Assembly: GCA_046756405.1 (NCBI GenBank)
Contig: JBHHWH010000030.1
Coordinates: 1-25,218, forward strand
Direction of reading: 5' to 3'
DNA: 25,218 nt
Source of the DNA: JBHHWH01 sp046756405
GTDB lineage: Bacteria; Actinomycetota; Acidimicrobiia; Spongiisociales; ZC4RG35
Made by a program: the position numbers and the translations under genes. Positions 17,895 through 24,776 of the stretch are shown here, one piece after another; the first letter of the stretch is position 1, and each line of letters begins with the position of its first letter. The notes under the pieces are model-generated. The model was not told where the DNA came from. It was given only the letters and a program-made list of their open reading frames with translations, and searched no databases.

Positions 17895-17925
17895 ACCATA
17901 CGCGCTCACTGACCCGCTTCGTCAA
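17895..17925 (-). promoter_or_regulatory. Probable promoter for the surface-protein gene
   Basis: On the minus strand, TTGACG (17925-17920) and TATGGT (17900-17895) are separated by 19 bp. Transcription would begin near 17888, about 15 nt before ATG 17873. This argues against the upstream GTG at 17909 as the start. No clear Shine-Dalgarno is present in the leader. Confidence 0.45.
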
Positions 17926-17981
17926 AGGTTGTTGCGCGCCCTGACACCTAGGGCCTCGCGGCTCCCCGGGGCCTGAGCCCG

Positions 17982-18680
17982 CTACCGGAACAGGTCCTCT
18001 TCGGGGGGGCGCACCAGATCCCGGACCCGTCCCTCACCCCGCGGGCCTCCATAGCCGCGGATCAGCGCTGCGGGGATCCCAGCGGCCTTTCCCATAACCA
18101 GGTCCGCGGCGGCGGCCAGCTCGTCGACCACCGCTACTTCAGTGACCTCCAGGGTGCGGCCCTTCCAGTCTTCGGTTCCCGCCAGGTCCCAGATCGCCTC
18201 CAGGCCGGAGAGCCCGATGGCGATGTCGACAAGTCCCCTCCGCCAGGGACGGCCGAAGGTGTCGGAGATGATCACCCCCAGCTCGACTCCGAAGCGGTGC
18301 TCCAGGCGGGTGCGGATGCGGTGGGCGGAACGGTCGGGATCCTCAGGGAGGAGGATCATCGTTCCCGGCTCGGCGTTGGAGCGGTCCACTCCGGCGTTGG
18401 CGCAGATGAAGCCGTGTTTGGTTTCGGCGATGATCAGGTCGCCACGGCGGCGGAGGATCGACACCGCCTCTTCCTCCACTAGTCGCCGTTTGAACTCGTC
18501 TTCGTCGCCTTCGATGGTCCGCACCGCCCCCTCCGCCTTGGAAACGATCTTGTGGGTGACCACCACCACATCTCCTGACTGGGGTTCGAGGGGTTCTAGG
18601 GCCGGGACCAGCACCGCGGCCACGTCGTCGCCGGACAAGACATCCCCGATTCCTTCCAGGGGATAGACCTGGAGGCTCAT
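17982..18680 (-). CDS. cofE: Coenzyme F420-0:L-glutamate ligase, stand-alone CofE domain
   Basis: Adds L-glutamate to F420-0 with GTP, building the polyglutamate tail of coenzyme F420. The 232 residues match the CofE/FbiB N-terminal domain only: GDVVVVTHKIVSKAEGAV (36-53), ETKHGFICANAGVDRSN (86-102), and VIISDTFGRPWRRGLVDIAIG (136-156). Mycobacterial FbiB carries an additional FMN-dependent C-terminal domain of about 200 residues, which is absent here. ATG 18680 overlaps the cofD stop by 4 bp, so the pair is coupled. The protein ends in RPPEEDLFR and the 72-bp gap after it towards the surface-protein gene holds no obvious terminator. Confidence 0.92.
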   Translation of the reverse strand: MSLQVYPLEGIGDVLSGDDVAAVLVPALEPLEPQSGDVVVVTHKIVSKAEGAVRTIEGDEDEFKRRLVEEEAVSILRRRGDLIIAETKHGFICANAGVDRSNAEPGTMILLPEDPDRSAHRIRTRLEHRFGVELGVIISDTFGRPWRRGLVDIAIGLSGLEAIWDLAGTEDWKGRTLEVTEVAVVDELAAAADLVMGKAAGIPAALIRGYGGPRGEGRVRDLVRPPEEDLFR

Positions 18681-19585
18681 GCCGCCACGATCTCGGCGGC
18701 GAGACGACGGGCCGACAGAGCATCGGGGATACGGGTATCGGTGATCAGGACCTCGACGCCGCTGAGCCTCCCGGCGTCGGCGGCGTCACCTTCGTCTATC
18801 ACCAGCACGTCGACGATCCCCGAGTAGGCCTCGACCACCCCGGCGTTGCCTGGGGGGAGACCCAGTGACTCCATCACCCTGTCCGCCGGGCCCTTCAGCG
18901 CTCTGCCGCCTAGCAGCGGGCTCACCGCCACCACCCGGGGGTGAGCCTCCACCGACTTCCGGATCGCTTCGACGCCCAGGATGGGCCAGATGGAGAGGGG
19001 AGGGTTGGAAGGACCGACCACCACCAGGTCCGCCTCTTCTATGGCCTCCACCACTCCCGGGGCCGGTTCGGCGCCGGCCGCTCCCTCATAATCCAGTTCC
19101 GTCACCCGATCCTGATGGCGCCGGGCGACGAAATACTCCTGGAAGGAGATCCACGCCCCGTCCTCGACCCGCACCCGGGTGCGGATCGGGTCATCACTGG
19201 CGGGAAGCACCGTGGCTGTCAGCCCGAAGGCCCTGGCGATGCTGCGGGTGATCACAGACAGCGGCTGGCCCTGGTCGAGACGGTAGGTACGGAACAGGTT
19301 CAGGGCCAGGTCCCGGTCGCCGAGACGGAAGGAATTGTCCAACCCGAAGCGGGCCAGTTCGTCGTTGGCGAAGAAAGTGTCGCCGGCCTGACCCCACCCC
19401 TCCGGGCCTTCCACGCCGGCCAGGGTGTAGACCACGGTGTCCAGATCCGGGGAGACGTAGAGTCCGTGGATACGCTCGTCGTCGCCGATGTTGACGACCA
19501 CAACGAGTTCCACTTCTTGTAGGGCGGCGAAGCCGCGGGCCAGGCGGGCGCCACCCACACCACCGGAGAGTTCAACGATCTTCAT
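18677..19585 (-). CDS. cofD: 2-phospho-L-lactate (or phosphoenolpyruvyl) transferase of F420 synthesis
   Basis: Transfers the phospholactyl or phosphoenolpyruvyl group from its GDP/guanosine diphosphate carrier to the deazaflavin Fo, giving F420-0 or dehydro-F420-0. About 302 residues from ATG 19585 (a GTG immediately before is possible); GAGG (19590-19593) is 4 nt upstream. Seen: ELSGGVGGARLARG (6-19 in the GTG-numbered form), VVNIGDDERIHGLYVSPDLDT as the Fo-binding loop region, ANDELARFGLD, and VGPSNPPLSIWPIL. The length is usual for CofD/FbiA. It is first in the cofD-cofE pair and divergent from the glycosyltransferase gene, with about 39 bp between starts. The window has no cofC or cofG/H. 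Confidence 0.93.
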   Translation of the reverse strand: MKIVELSGGVGGARLARGFAALQEVELVVVVNIGDDERIHGLYVSPDLDTVVYTLAGVEGPEGWGQAGDTFFANDELARFGLDNSFRLGDRDLALNLFRTYRLDQGQPLSVITRSIARAFGLTATVLPASDDPIRTRVRVEDGAWISFQEYFVARRHQDRVTELDYEGAAGAEPAPGVVEAIEEADLVVVGPSNPPLSIWPILGVEAIRKSVEAHPRVVAVSPLLGGRALKGPADRVMESLGLPPGNAGVVEAYSGIVDVLVIDEGDAADAGRLSGVEVLITDTRIPDALSARRLAAEIVAA

Positions 19586-19624
19586 CACACCTCGATATTG
19601 CTCAGTCCTCGGGTGCCGTTCACA

Positions 19625-22381
19625 ATGGCATACTCAATGACCGACGTCTCCACTCCGCAAGTCGCGGACACACCAGCGACCGACGCCTCTTCCGACGTGC
19701 CCCGGGTGAGGGTGCTACTGACGTTGGTCGAAGGGTCGGACCTCAAGGCGGCGCTGGCCGCCGTCGACCGGCAAGTGTATGAGCCCGCCCCCGAAGTGGT
19801 CGTGGTCGGCGACGCCGGCGACCTCCCCGAAGGTGTGGGCTCGGCGGGGAGCATCGAGGAGGCCATCCGGAAGACGGACCCCGAGGTGGGATACCTGTGG
19901 CTACTCCACTCCGACGCTCGCCCCCGCCCCGACGCCCTGGCGGCACTCGTCCGGGAGGTGGAGCGGAACGATGCCGGTCTCGGAGGATCCAAGCTCCTGG
20001 TTGCCGGCAGCCACGACGAGCTGGAGTCGGTGGGCAGCGCCACCGACGTTTTCGGTACCCCCTCGACGGGCATCGACGAAGGGGAGATCGACCTTCAACA
20101 GTACGACGTGGTGAGGGAAGTGGCCTACGTGCACGCCGCCTCCATGCTGGTCCGTCGAGACCTCGCCCAGGGACTTAAGGGCCTCGATCCTGCGCTCCCT
20201 CCCGTGGCTTCCGGCCTCGACTTCTCCCAGCGGGTGCGCCTCGCCGGGGGCAAGGTCATCAGCGTCCCCTCCTCGGAGGTCTATCACCAAGGAAAGTGCA
20301 GGGAGGGCCAAGGATGGCGGGAGATGGCGGGACGCCGCCGGGCGATGATGATCGCCTACAGCCCCCTGACCATGGCCTGGGTGCTGCCCTACGACCTGGT
20401 TATCTCCCTTCTCGACTCCCTGGGCAACCTGGCGCTCGGCCGGGGCAAGCCCTTCATCCAGCATCTGCTGTCCTGGGTGTGGACCCTGGCGCACCTCCCT
20501 TCCACTTTCGCGCAACGGCGACGGTTCCGCCCGGTCCGCTCCGTCGGCGACGAGGAGCTGTTCCGTTTCCAAGCCCGGGGGTCGATCCTCCTGCGGGAGG
20601 TGGGATCAGAACTCGCCAACCGTTTCCTCTCCCTCTTCGACGAGGACCAGGCCCTGGTACGGGGGACGAAGCGGGTTTGGGCGTCGCCGGGCATATGGGG
20701 AGCCGTAGTCGCCGTGGCGGTCTTGCTCGTAGCGATGCGGTCCGTCCTCCTTGCTGGAGTTCCCACCGTGGGAGCCAGCTTCCCCTTCGAGCCCCCCAGC
20801 GTCGCCCTGGGGAGATGGTTCTCGGGATGGAACGACTCCGGGCTCGGTTCGGCGTCGCCGGTACATCCGGCGGTGCTGCTGACGGGGATCGGATCGTGGC
20901 TGTGGTTCGGGGCCGAGGAAGGGGCAAGGGTTATCTTCACCGTCGTCTTCGGTGTGGCGGCGGTGGTGGGAATGGGCCGGCTGGCCGGCCGTCTCGGCCT
21001 GCGAGGTCCAGGGCGGTATCTGGCCGGTCTGGTGCTCCTCGCCGGGCCGGGCACCGCGGTGCTGGCGGGGGCGGGCTCGTGGGTGGCCCTGGGAGCGGCG
21101 GCGCTGCTCCCCTGGGCGGTTCGGTCCTCCTTCCTCCATCTACACGACCGGGAGAAGAGCCCGCTCCTCCATTTGGGCTGGGCCCTGTTCCTGGGACTTC
21201 TCCTCGGCTCGATTTCACCGCTGCTCCTAGTGGTGTCACCAGTCGTAGTCGTGCTGTGGAGGCTGTGGGGTGGGGACGAGGCTCGGATCCATCTCGGTCT
21301 CGTCAGCCTCATCGGGGGAGTGGTCGCAGTTCCCTTCCTGGCAGGAGACCCGGGATGGATCCTGGATGCAGGTCGCAGGCTGGGACTCGTAGCGAGTCCG
21401 CAGTGGGCCCTGCTGGTGGCCCTCGTTGCCATACCCCTCCTCTTTGTGGAGGACCGCATCAGGCGTCTCGCAGCCGTCGGCTCTGTGGTCTCCCTGGCCG
21501 CCATAGCGGCCACCAGGATCCCCTATGGGGGCCCGGGGGCCGAAGAGGCGTTTCTGGTAGTCGCTTCCTTCGGAACCGCCCTAGTCGTGGCTGCGGCCCT
21601 CGACTCTCTCTCCGTCCGGCCGCGTCGGGTGGTAGCCACCGTGGGTGCCGCGGCCCTGCTGGTGGTCTCGATCGGTGTCATTGGCAACGGCCGTTTGGGG
21701 CTTCCCGACGGGGAGGTGAACGAAACTCTCGCCTTCGCCTCCACCCTGGCCGGTGAGGGAGGGCCGGGCCGGATCCTTGTCGCCTCCACGGTCCGTGCCG
21801 ACATTCCCGGTGAGGCCCGGTTTGGTCCCGGGTTCTACTACCGGGTCGTTGACGGTGAGGAGATAACCCTCGACGAGGTCTGGCTACCTCCCCCCGAAGC
21901 CGGTGACCGGGCCCTGGACGCGGCCCTCACCCGGATCGCCTCCGGTGCCGAACTACGGCCAGGGGAGCTGCTGGCGCCCTTCGCCATCGACTGGGTGGTC
22001 CTCTCCGGGCCCTCCTTCCGCCTCGACGATGTCTTCGTCGCTCAACTCGATCTGGTGGACACACCCCTCTACGAGGAGCTGAGGGTGTTCGAGAACCCGT
22101 CGGCCCTGCCCCTGGCCGGCACGGAGGGTGGGTTGGTATGGAGCCGGACGGGTACGGGCTTCAGCGGCGACTCCGGTCCGAGCCGGGTCCGGCTGGCGGT
22201 CAGCTACGACCCCGGATGGAGTCCCGACCCCCAACCCGCGGAGTGGGCGGTAGAGGTGGCTGCCACCCAGGGAGCGGCGACCTACCTGGGGCCCGTCGAA
22301 AGAGTCCTCTGGTCAGCGGCGGCGATCGCCGCGGCCGTTGCAGCCTTGACCCTCATCGGGCTGGGAAGGAGACGGCGGTGA
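19625..22381 (+). CDS. Large GT2 glycosyltransferase fused to a multi-pass membrane region
   Basis: Probable envelope glycan glycosyltransferase. The start is uncertain: ATG 19625 (918 residues) or ATG 19637 (914), neither with a Shine-Dalgarno; a TTG at 19598 is less likely. From 19625: a cytosolic GT2 domain at about 20-290, with WLLHSDARPRPDAL (metal-binding Asp97 region), LGGSKLL, VHAASMLVRRD and HQGKCREGQGWREMAGRRR. Amphipathic and hydrophobic segments follow, then about ten TM segments (about 357-680) rich in Gly, Leu and Val. An extracytoplasmic domain comes next (about 690-880) and a last TM near 890-912. A GT2 domain followed by this membrane region, next to cofD/cofE and DUF5719, is an arrangement I recall in actinobacteria. 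Donor and acceptor are unknown. The gene overlaps the DUF5719 gene by 4 bp. Confidence 0.82.
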   Translation: MAYSMTDVSTPQVADTPATDASSDVPRVRVLLTLVEGSDLKAALAAVDRQVYEPAPEVVVVGDAGDLPEGVGSAGSIEEAIRKTDPEVGYLWLLHSDARPRPDALAALVREVERNDAGLGGSKLLVAGSHDELESVGSATDVFGTPSTGIDEGEIDLQQYDVVREVAYVHAASMLVRRDLAQGLKGLDPALPPVASGLDFSQRVRLAGGKVISVPSSEVYHQGKCREGQGWREMAGRRRAMMIAYSPLTMAWVLPYDLVISLLDSLGNLALGRGKPFIQHLLSWVWTLAHLPSTFAQRRRFRPVRSVGDEELFRFQARGSILLREVGSELANRFLSLFDEDQALVRGTKRVWASPGIWGAVVAVAVLLVAMRSVLLAGVPTVGASFPFEPPSVALGRWFSGWNDSGLGSASPVHPAVLLTGIGSWLWFGAEEGARVIFTVVFGVAAVVGMGRLAGRLGLRGPGRYLAGLVLLAGPGTAVLAGAGSWVALGAAALLPWAVRSSFLHLHDREKSPLLHLGWALFLGLLLGSISPLLLVVSPVVVVLWRLWGGDEARIHLGLVSLIGGVVAVPFLAGDPGWILDAGRRLGLVASPQWALLVALVAIPLLFVEDRIRRLAAVGSVVSLAAIAATRIPYGGPGAEEAFLVVASFGTALVVAAALDSLSVRPRRVVATVGAAALLVVSIGVIGNGRLGLPDGEVNETLAFASTLAGEGGPGRILVASTVRADIPGEARFGPGFYYRVVDGEEITLDEVWLPPPEAGDRALDAALTRIASGAELRPGELLAPFAIDWVVLSGPSFRLDDVFVAQLDLVDTPLYEELRVFENPSALPLAGTEGGLVWSRTGTGFSGDSGPSRVRLAVSYDPGWSPDPQPAEWAVEVAATQGAATYLGPVERVLWSAAAIAAAVAALTLIGLGRRRR

Positions 22382-23655
22382 AGTACGTCACCCTCGCGGT
22401 CGTAGTGGTCCTTGCCGCGGCGGCGGCCCTGATGCCCGGTTCGGAGACACCTCCACCCGCAGAGACACCACCGCTGGAGCCTCCGGCGGTGGCCGTCTGC
22501 TCGGTGGTGGAGACGAGCACCCGGACCTCGCGGGTCTCGGTCCTCTCCACCGTCGACTGGAAGGGAACCCTCACCGTGTTCGCCGGGGGAGACGGGGTGG
22601 GCTCGGTCGGGTACCGGACCGGTCCCGCCGGGGCGGTGGCGATCGACGTCGTCGAAGTAGCGGCCGTGGGAACGGCCGGAGCCCTTGTGGAGACCCCGGT
22701 GGTCTCCTCCGCTGTGGGGACCGTGATCTTCGGGACCCAGTCCCTCGCCGCGGAGCCTTGCGCCTCCTCCCCCGAACAGACCACGATGGTGGCGGGAGGG
22801 TCGACCACCGAGGGCCACAGCTTCGAGGTTCAGCTCATGAACCCCTTCGCCAGCGAGGCGGTGGTCCGGCTGGTGGTCCAGTCCGACGCCGGCTTGGAGT
22901 CCAACGAGCGGTTCAGCTCCATGGTTGTTCCTCCGCTGGACTCGGTCACCGTGGACTTCACCGAGCTGATCCCGGGGAGAGAGGACATCGCGGTGACCGT
23001 CGAAGCCCTCGAAGGTCGGGTAGTCGCTGTGGGCCAGCAGGTCAACGACGCCAGGGTGGTCCAGGTGAGAGCGGTGGCACCCGCCCAGGACTGGTTTCTT
23101 CCTATTCCGGCGGCGGCGGACGACCGCTGGGTCGTCATCGCCAACACGTCCGACACCGAAATCGAGTATCAGATGGATCTCTACGGGCCGGAGGGCGTCG
23201 AGGAGGGCTACGAGTTGGGAACACTTCCCGCCCACGCCCAGGTCGAGGTGAGTCTGACCCCCGCCGGTGAACAAACCCTGGGAGTGCGGGTTCTTGCCAC
23301 CGGCCCTGTGGTGCCGTCGCTGTGGATGGAGACCGAGACCGGCCTCGCCGCCACCACGGGAAGCGCCGACCCGGCGACCCGATGGATGCTTCCGGGTGCC
23401 GGCGCCGCTGAGGAGGGCCGGGCGGTGCTGGTGGTGATGAACCCTGCCCTGGAGGACGTGAGCGTCACAGTGCGGCCGCTGCGTCGCAACAGCGAGGTGA
23501 GCCAGTACGACCTGGGCGCCGAATCCCTCCTGGAACTGGAGCTGGAGCCCGCAGTGGGATATCTGGTGGAATCCACCGGTCCTACGGTGGTGGTCTGGAT
23601 GGCCGAACGTCAGGGTGCCGCTGCCTTGGCAGCGGCCGTTCCCATACAGAGGTGA
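22378..23655 (+). CDS. DUF5719 family exported protein
   Basis: A 425-residue exported protein of unknown function. GTG 22378 overlaps the glycosyltransferase stop (GTGA), with AAGGAG at 22366-22371 and a 6-nt spacer, so translation is coupled. A hydrophobic N-terminus (VTLAVVVVLAAAAALMPG) is followed by a Pro/Glu-rich linker and then by repeated beta-rich sections: several blocks have the form VELSL/VEVSLTP, VVIANTSDTEIEYQMDLYG, VLVVMNPALEDVSVTVRPL. This looks like a chain of immunoglobulin-like or fibronectin-like beta sandwiches on the outside of the cell. There is no C-terminal TM, so it is either anchored by an uncleaved N-terminal segment or released. Its place right after the GT2 gene suggests a role in the same envelope assembly. 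Confidence 0.75.
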   Translation: MKYVTLAVVVVLAAAAALMPGSETPPPAETPPLEPPAVAVCSVVETSTRTSRVSVLSTVDWKGTLTVFAGGDGVGSVGYRTGPAGAVAIDVVEVAAVGTAGALVETPVVSSAVGTVIFGTQSLAAEPCASSPEQTTMVAGGSTTEGHSFEVQLMNPFASEAVVRLVVQSDAGLESNERFSSMVVPPLDSVTVDFTELIPGREDIAVTVEALEGRVVAVGQQVNDARVVQVRAVAPAQDWFLPIPAAADDRWVVIANTSDTEIEYQMDLYGPEGVEEGYELGTLPAHAQVEVSLTPAGEQTLGVRVLATGPVVPSLWMETETGLAATTGSADPATRWMLPGAGAAEEGRAVLVVMNPALEDVSVTVRPLRRNSEVSQYDLGAESLLELELEPAVGYLVESTGPTVVVWMAERQGAAALAAAVPIQR

Positions 23656-24020
23656 TGCCAGTGGACGAAGTGCTCATCAGGCTGGCCATCGTGGTTGGCT
23701 CCCTGGTGGTGGTCGGCGCGGCGGTGGCGCTAGCGCGCTGGCGGTCGAAGGCTCCGCGCAGGCTCTCCGAAACCGGGCTCGAGCCGGGGGTGTATCTGTT
23801 CACCTCGGAGACGTGTCCCGACTGTGCTCCCGCCCGGGAGACGCTCCTATCCGCCCTGGGGTCCGACGGGTTCACTGAGCTTCGATGGGAGGACCAGTCC
23901 GAGGTGTTCAAGAGGTTGGGGATCCGGGAGGTCCCGGCGACCCTCGCCGTCGAAACGAGCGGCGACGGACGGCTTTGGCCAGGCCAGCCAGACCGAATGC
24001 TGGTGCGGGTAGGTCCTTGA
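23655..24020 (+). CDS. Small membrane-anchored thioredoxin-like protein
   Basis: A 121-residue protein with one N-terminal TM (about 8-28), a short basic stretch (RWRSKAPRR) and a compact thioredoxin-like domain. The domain shows a CxxC active site, TSETCPDCAPARETL (Cys54 and Cys57), and VPATLAV with the cis-proline at 94. It is shorter than classical thioredoxin, as glutaredoxin-like forms are. ATG 23655 overlaps the DUF5719 stop (TGATG); GTG 23661 is an alternative with better spacing from AGAGG (23648-23652). The positive-inside pattern is ambiguous: the basic stretch follows the TM, which would put the redox domain in the cytoplasm. A thiol partner among the neighbouring Cys-rich proteins is possible but unproven. 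Confidence 0.75.
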   Translation: MPVDEVLIRLAIVVGSLVVVGAAVALARWRSKAPRRLSETGLEPGVYLFTSETCPDCAPARETLLSALGSDGFTELRWEDQSEVFKRLGIREVPATLAVETSGDGRLWPGQPDRMLVRVGP

Positions 24021-24045
24021 ATGGGAGAGCCCACATCCCTAGCGT
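24017..24045 (+). promoter_or_regulatory. Probable promoter giving a leaderless DUF3499 transcript
   Basis: TTGAAT (24017-24022) and TAGCGT (24040-24045) are exactly 17 bp apart. The expected start, about 7 nt after the -10, is the A of ATG 24053. No Shine-Dalgarno is seen before that ATG. The -35 overlaps the stop of the thioredoxin-like gene. Confidence 0.5.
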
Positions 24046-24052
24046 GGCAGCC

Positions 24053-24274
24053 ATGACAGTCGGCTGCGCCAGGTGCGAGTCCCCCGCCGCAACCCTGATG
24101 ACCTTCTCCTATGAGGAGGGGGCCGTCTGGTTGGAGGACCTCGGTGAGAAGATGGAGCCCTACGGGTACCCCCTCTGCGCCGATCACGCCGATCGGATGA
24201 CACCGCCCCACGGGTGGACACTGACCGACCGGCGAACGGTCACCCGTCTCTTCGCCCCGGTGAACGTGGCCTGA
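24053..24274 (+). CDS. DUF3499 family protein
   Basis: A 73-residue soluble protein of unknown function. It opens with GCARCESPAATLMTFSYEEG (Cys5 and Cys8) and continues with a tyrosine/leucine-rich middle and YPLCADHADRMTPPHGW (Cys42, His45). Two cysteine sites plus an LCADHA motif, followed by TxPxGW, is the DUF3499 signature known in actinobacteria. The cysteines and histidine could bind one zinc. The start has no Shine-Dalgarno and is placed by a promoter that fits a leaderless transcript. Its stop overlaps the ATG of the next gene (TGATG). Confidence 0.78.
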   Translation: MTVGCARCESPAATLMTFSYEEGAVWLEDLGEKMEPYGYPLCADHADRMTPPHGWTLTDRRTVTRLFAPVNVA

Positions 24275-24552
24275 TGCCCCTCGATCGGGACCTGATCGAC
24301 GCGGTCAGAGATCTCGACGACCACGATCTCCTCCGTCTCCAGATGCTCACCAAGGCCCAACTGGAGCGCTCCGGGGTCATCGAGGTAGGGGAGGAGCCCA
24401 AGGTGCGGCTCCGCCGCCGGATGATCCGATGCGGCAAGCCCGGCTGCACCAAATGCCCCCATGGCCCCTACTGGTATGCCTACTGGACCGAGGACGGGAG
24501 ACGCCGTAGCCGGTATGTGGGCCGTCTCCTCGACGAGGAGTCCTTGTCCTAA
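24274..24552 (+). CDS. Small Cys-containing protein resembling DUF6788
   Basis: A 92-residue protein. The N-terminal half (about 5-40) is a charged helix (DLIDAVRDLDDHDLLRLQML). The C-terminal half holds RCGKPGCTKCPHGPYWYAYW (52-71) and RRSRYVGRLL, resembling what I recall of the DUF6788 family, in which CGKPGCxC...HGPYWY is the hallmark. Cys53, Cys58, Cys61 and His63 could form a metal site. ATG 24274 overlaps the DUF3499 stop, so the genes are coupled. DUF6788-like proteins are commonly seen near mobile elements, but here the gene sits in a tight cellular operon. Function unknown. Confidence 0.6.
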   Translation: MPLDRDLIDAVRDLDDHDLLRLQMLTKAQLERSGVIEVGEEPKVRLRRRMIRCGKPGCTKCPHGPYWYAYWTEDGRRRSRYVGRLLDEESLS

Positions 24553-24556
24553 AGCC

Positions 24557-24562
24557 AGGAGG
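24557..24562 (+). promoter_or_regulatory. Strong Shine-Dalgarno with no normal start codon in place
   Basis: AGGAGG at 24557-24562 is followed after 7 nt by ATT (24570) and after 8 nt by TTG (24571). ATT is in frame with the zinc-ribbon gene. TTG opens a 7-codon frame ending at TGA 24592-24594, just before ATG 24597. Confidence 0.5.
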
Positions 24563-24596
24563 CTTTACCATTGATCCCTATCCGACCTGGTTGAGC

Positions 24597-24776
24597 ATGG
24601 ACTGTCCCCGCTGTCGACACAACGATGTGATAGAGATCGAGCACACTCTCCCCGACGGCACCGAGGTGCACTTCTTTTGGTGTCACAACTGCGAGGAGAA
24701 GTGGTGGAACCGTGAAGGGGAGGATATGGACATCTCACAGGTTCTGGAGATAGTCCGCCGCCAGTCCCGGTCGTGA
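24597..24776 (+). CDS. Small zinc-ribbon protein
   Basis: A 59-residue protein from ATG 24597. CPRC (Cys3, Cys6) and CHNC (Cys29, Cys32) in a short beta-hairpin frame form a four-cysteine zinc ribbon like that of TFIIS or the RNA polymerase subunit. A polar tail (EDMDISQVLEIVRRQSRS) follows. ATG 24597 has only a weak Shine-Dalgarno; an ATT at 24570 or re-initiation after a tiny upstream frame are alternatives, see findings. The stop overlaps the GTG of the next gene (GTGA). Nucleic-acid binding is possible but not shown. Confidence 0.65.
   Translation: MDCPRCRHNDVIEIEHTLPDGTEVHFFWCHNCEEKWWNREGEDMDISQVLEIVRRQSRS

Noticed and set aside
17951..17974. GC-rich palindrome with CCCCGGGG after cofE, considered as a terminator
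   Set aside because: No loop and no T-run; palindromes of this kind are expected by chance at this GC content.
19586..19624. Divergent promoter between cofD and the glycosyltransferase gene
   Set aside because: Only weak hexamers (TTGTGA and CAATAT with a 19-bp spacer on the minus strand), not enough to call.
20296..21756. Long alternative frames over the glycosyltransferase gene on both strands
   Set aside because: Arg/Gly/Pro-rich translations typical of wrong frames in GC-rich DNA; the real frame has TM segments and GT2 motifs.
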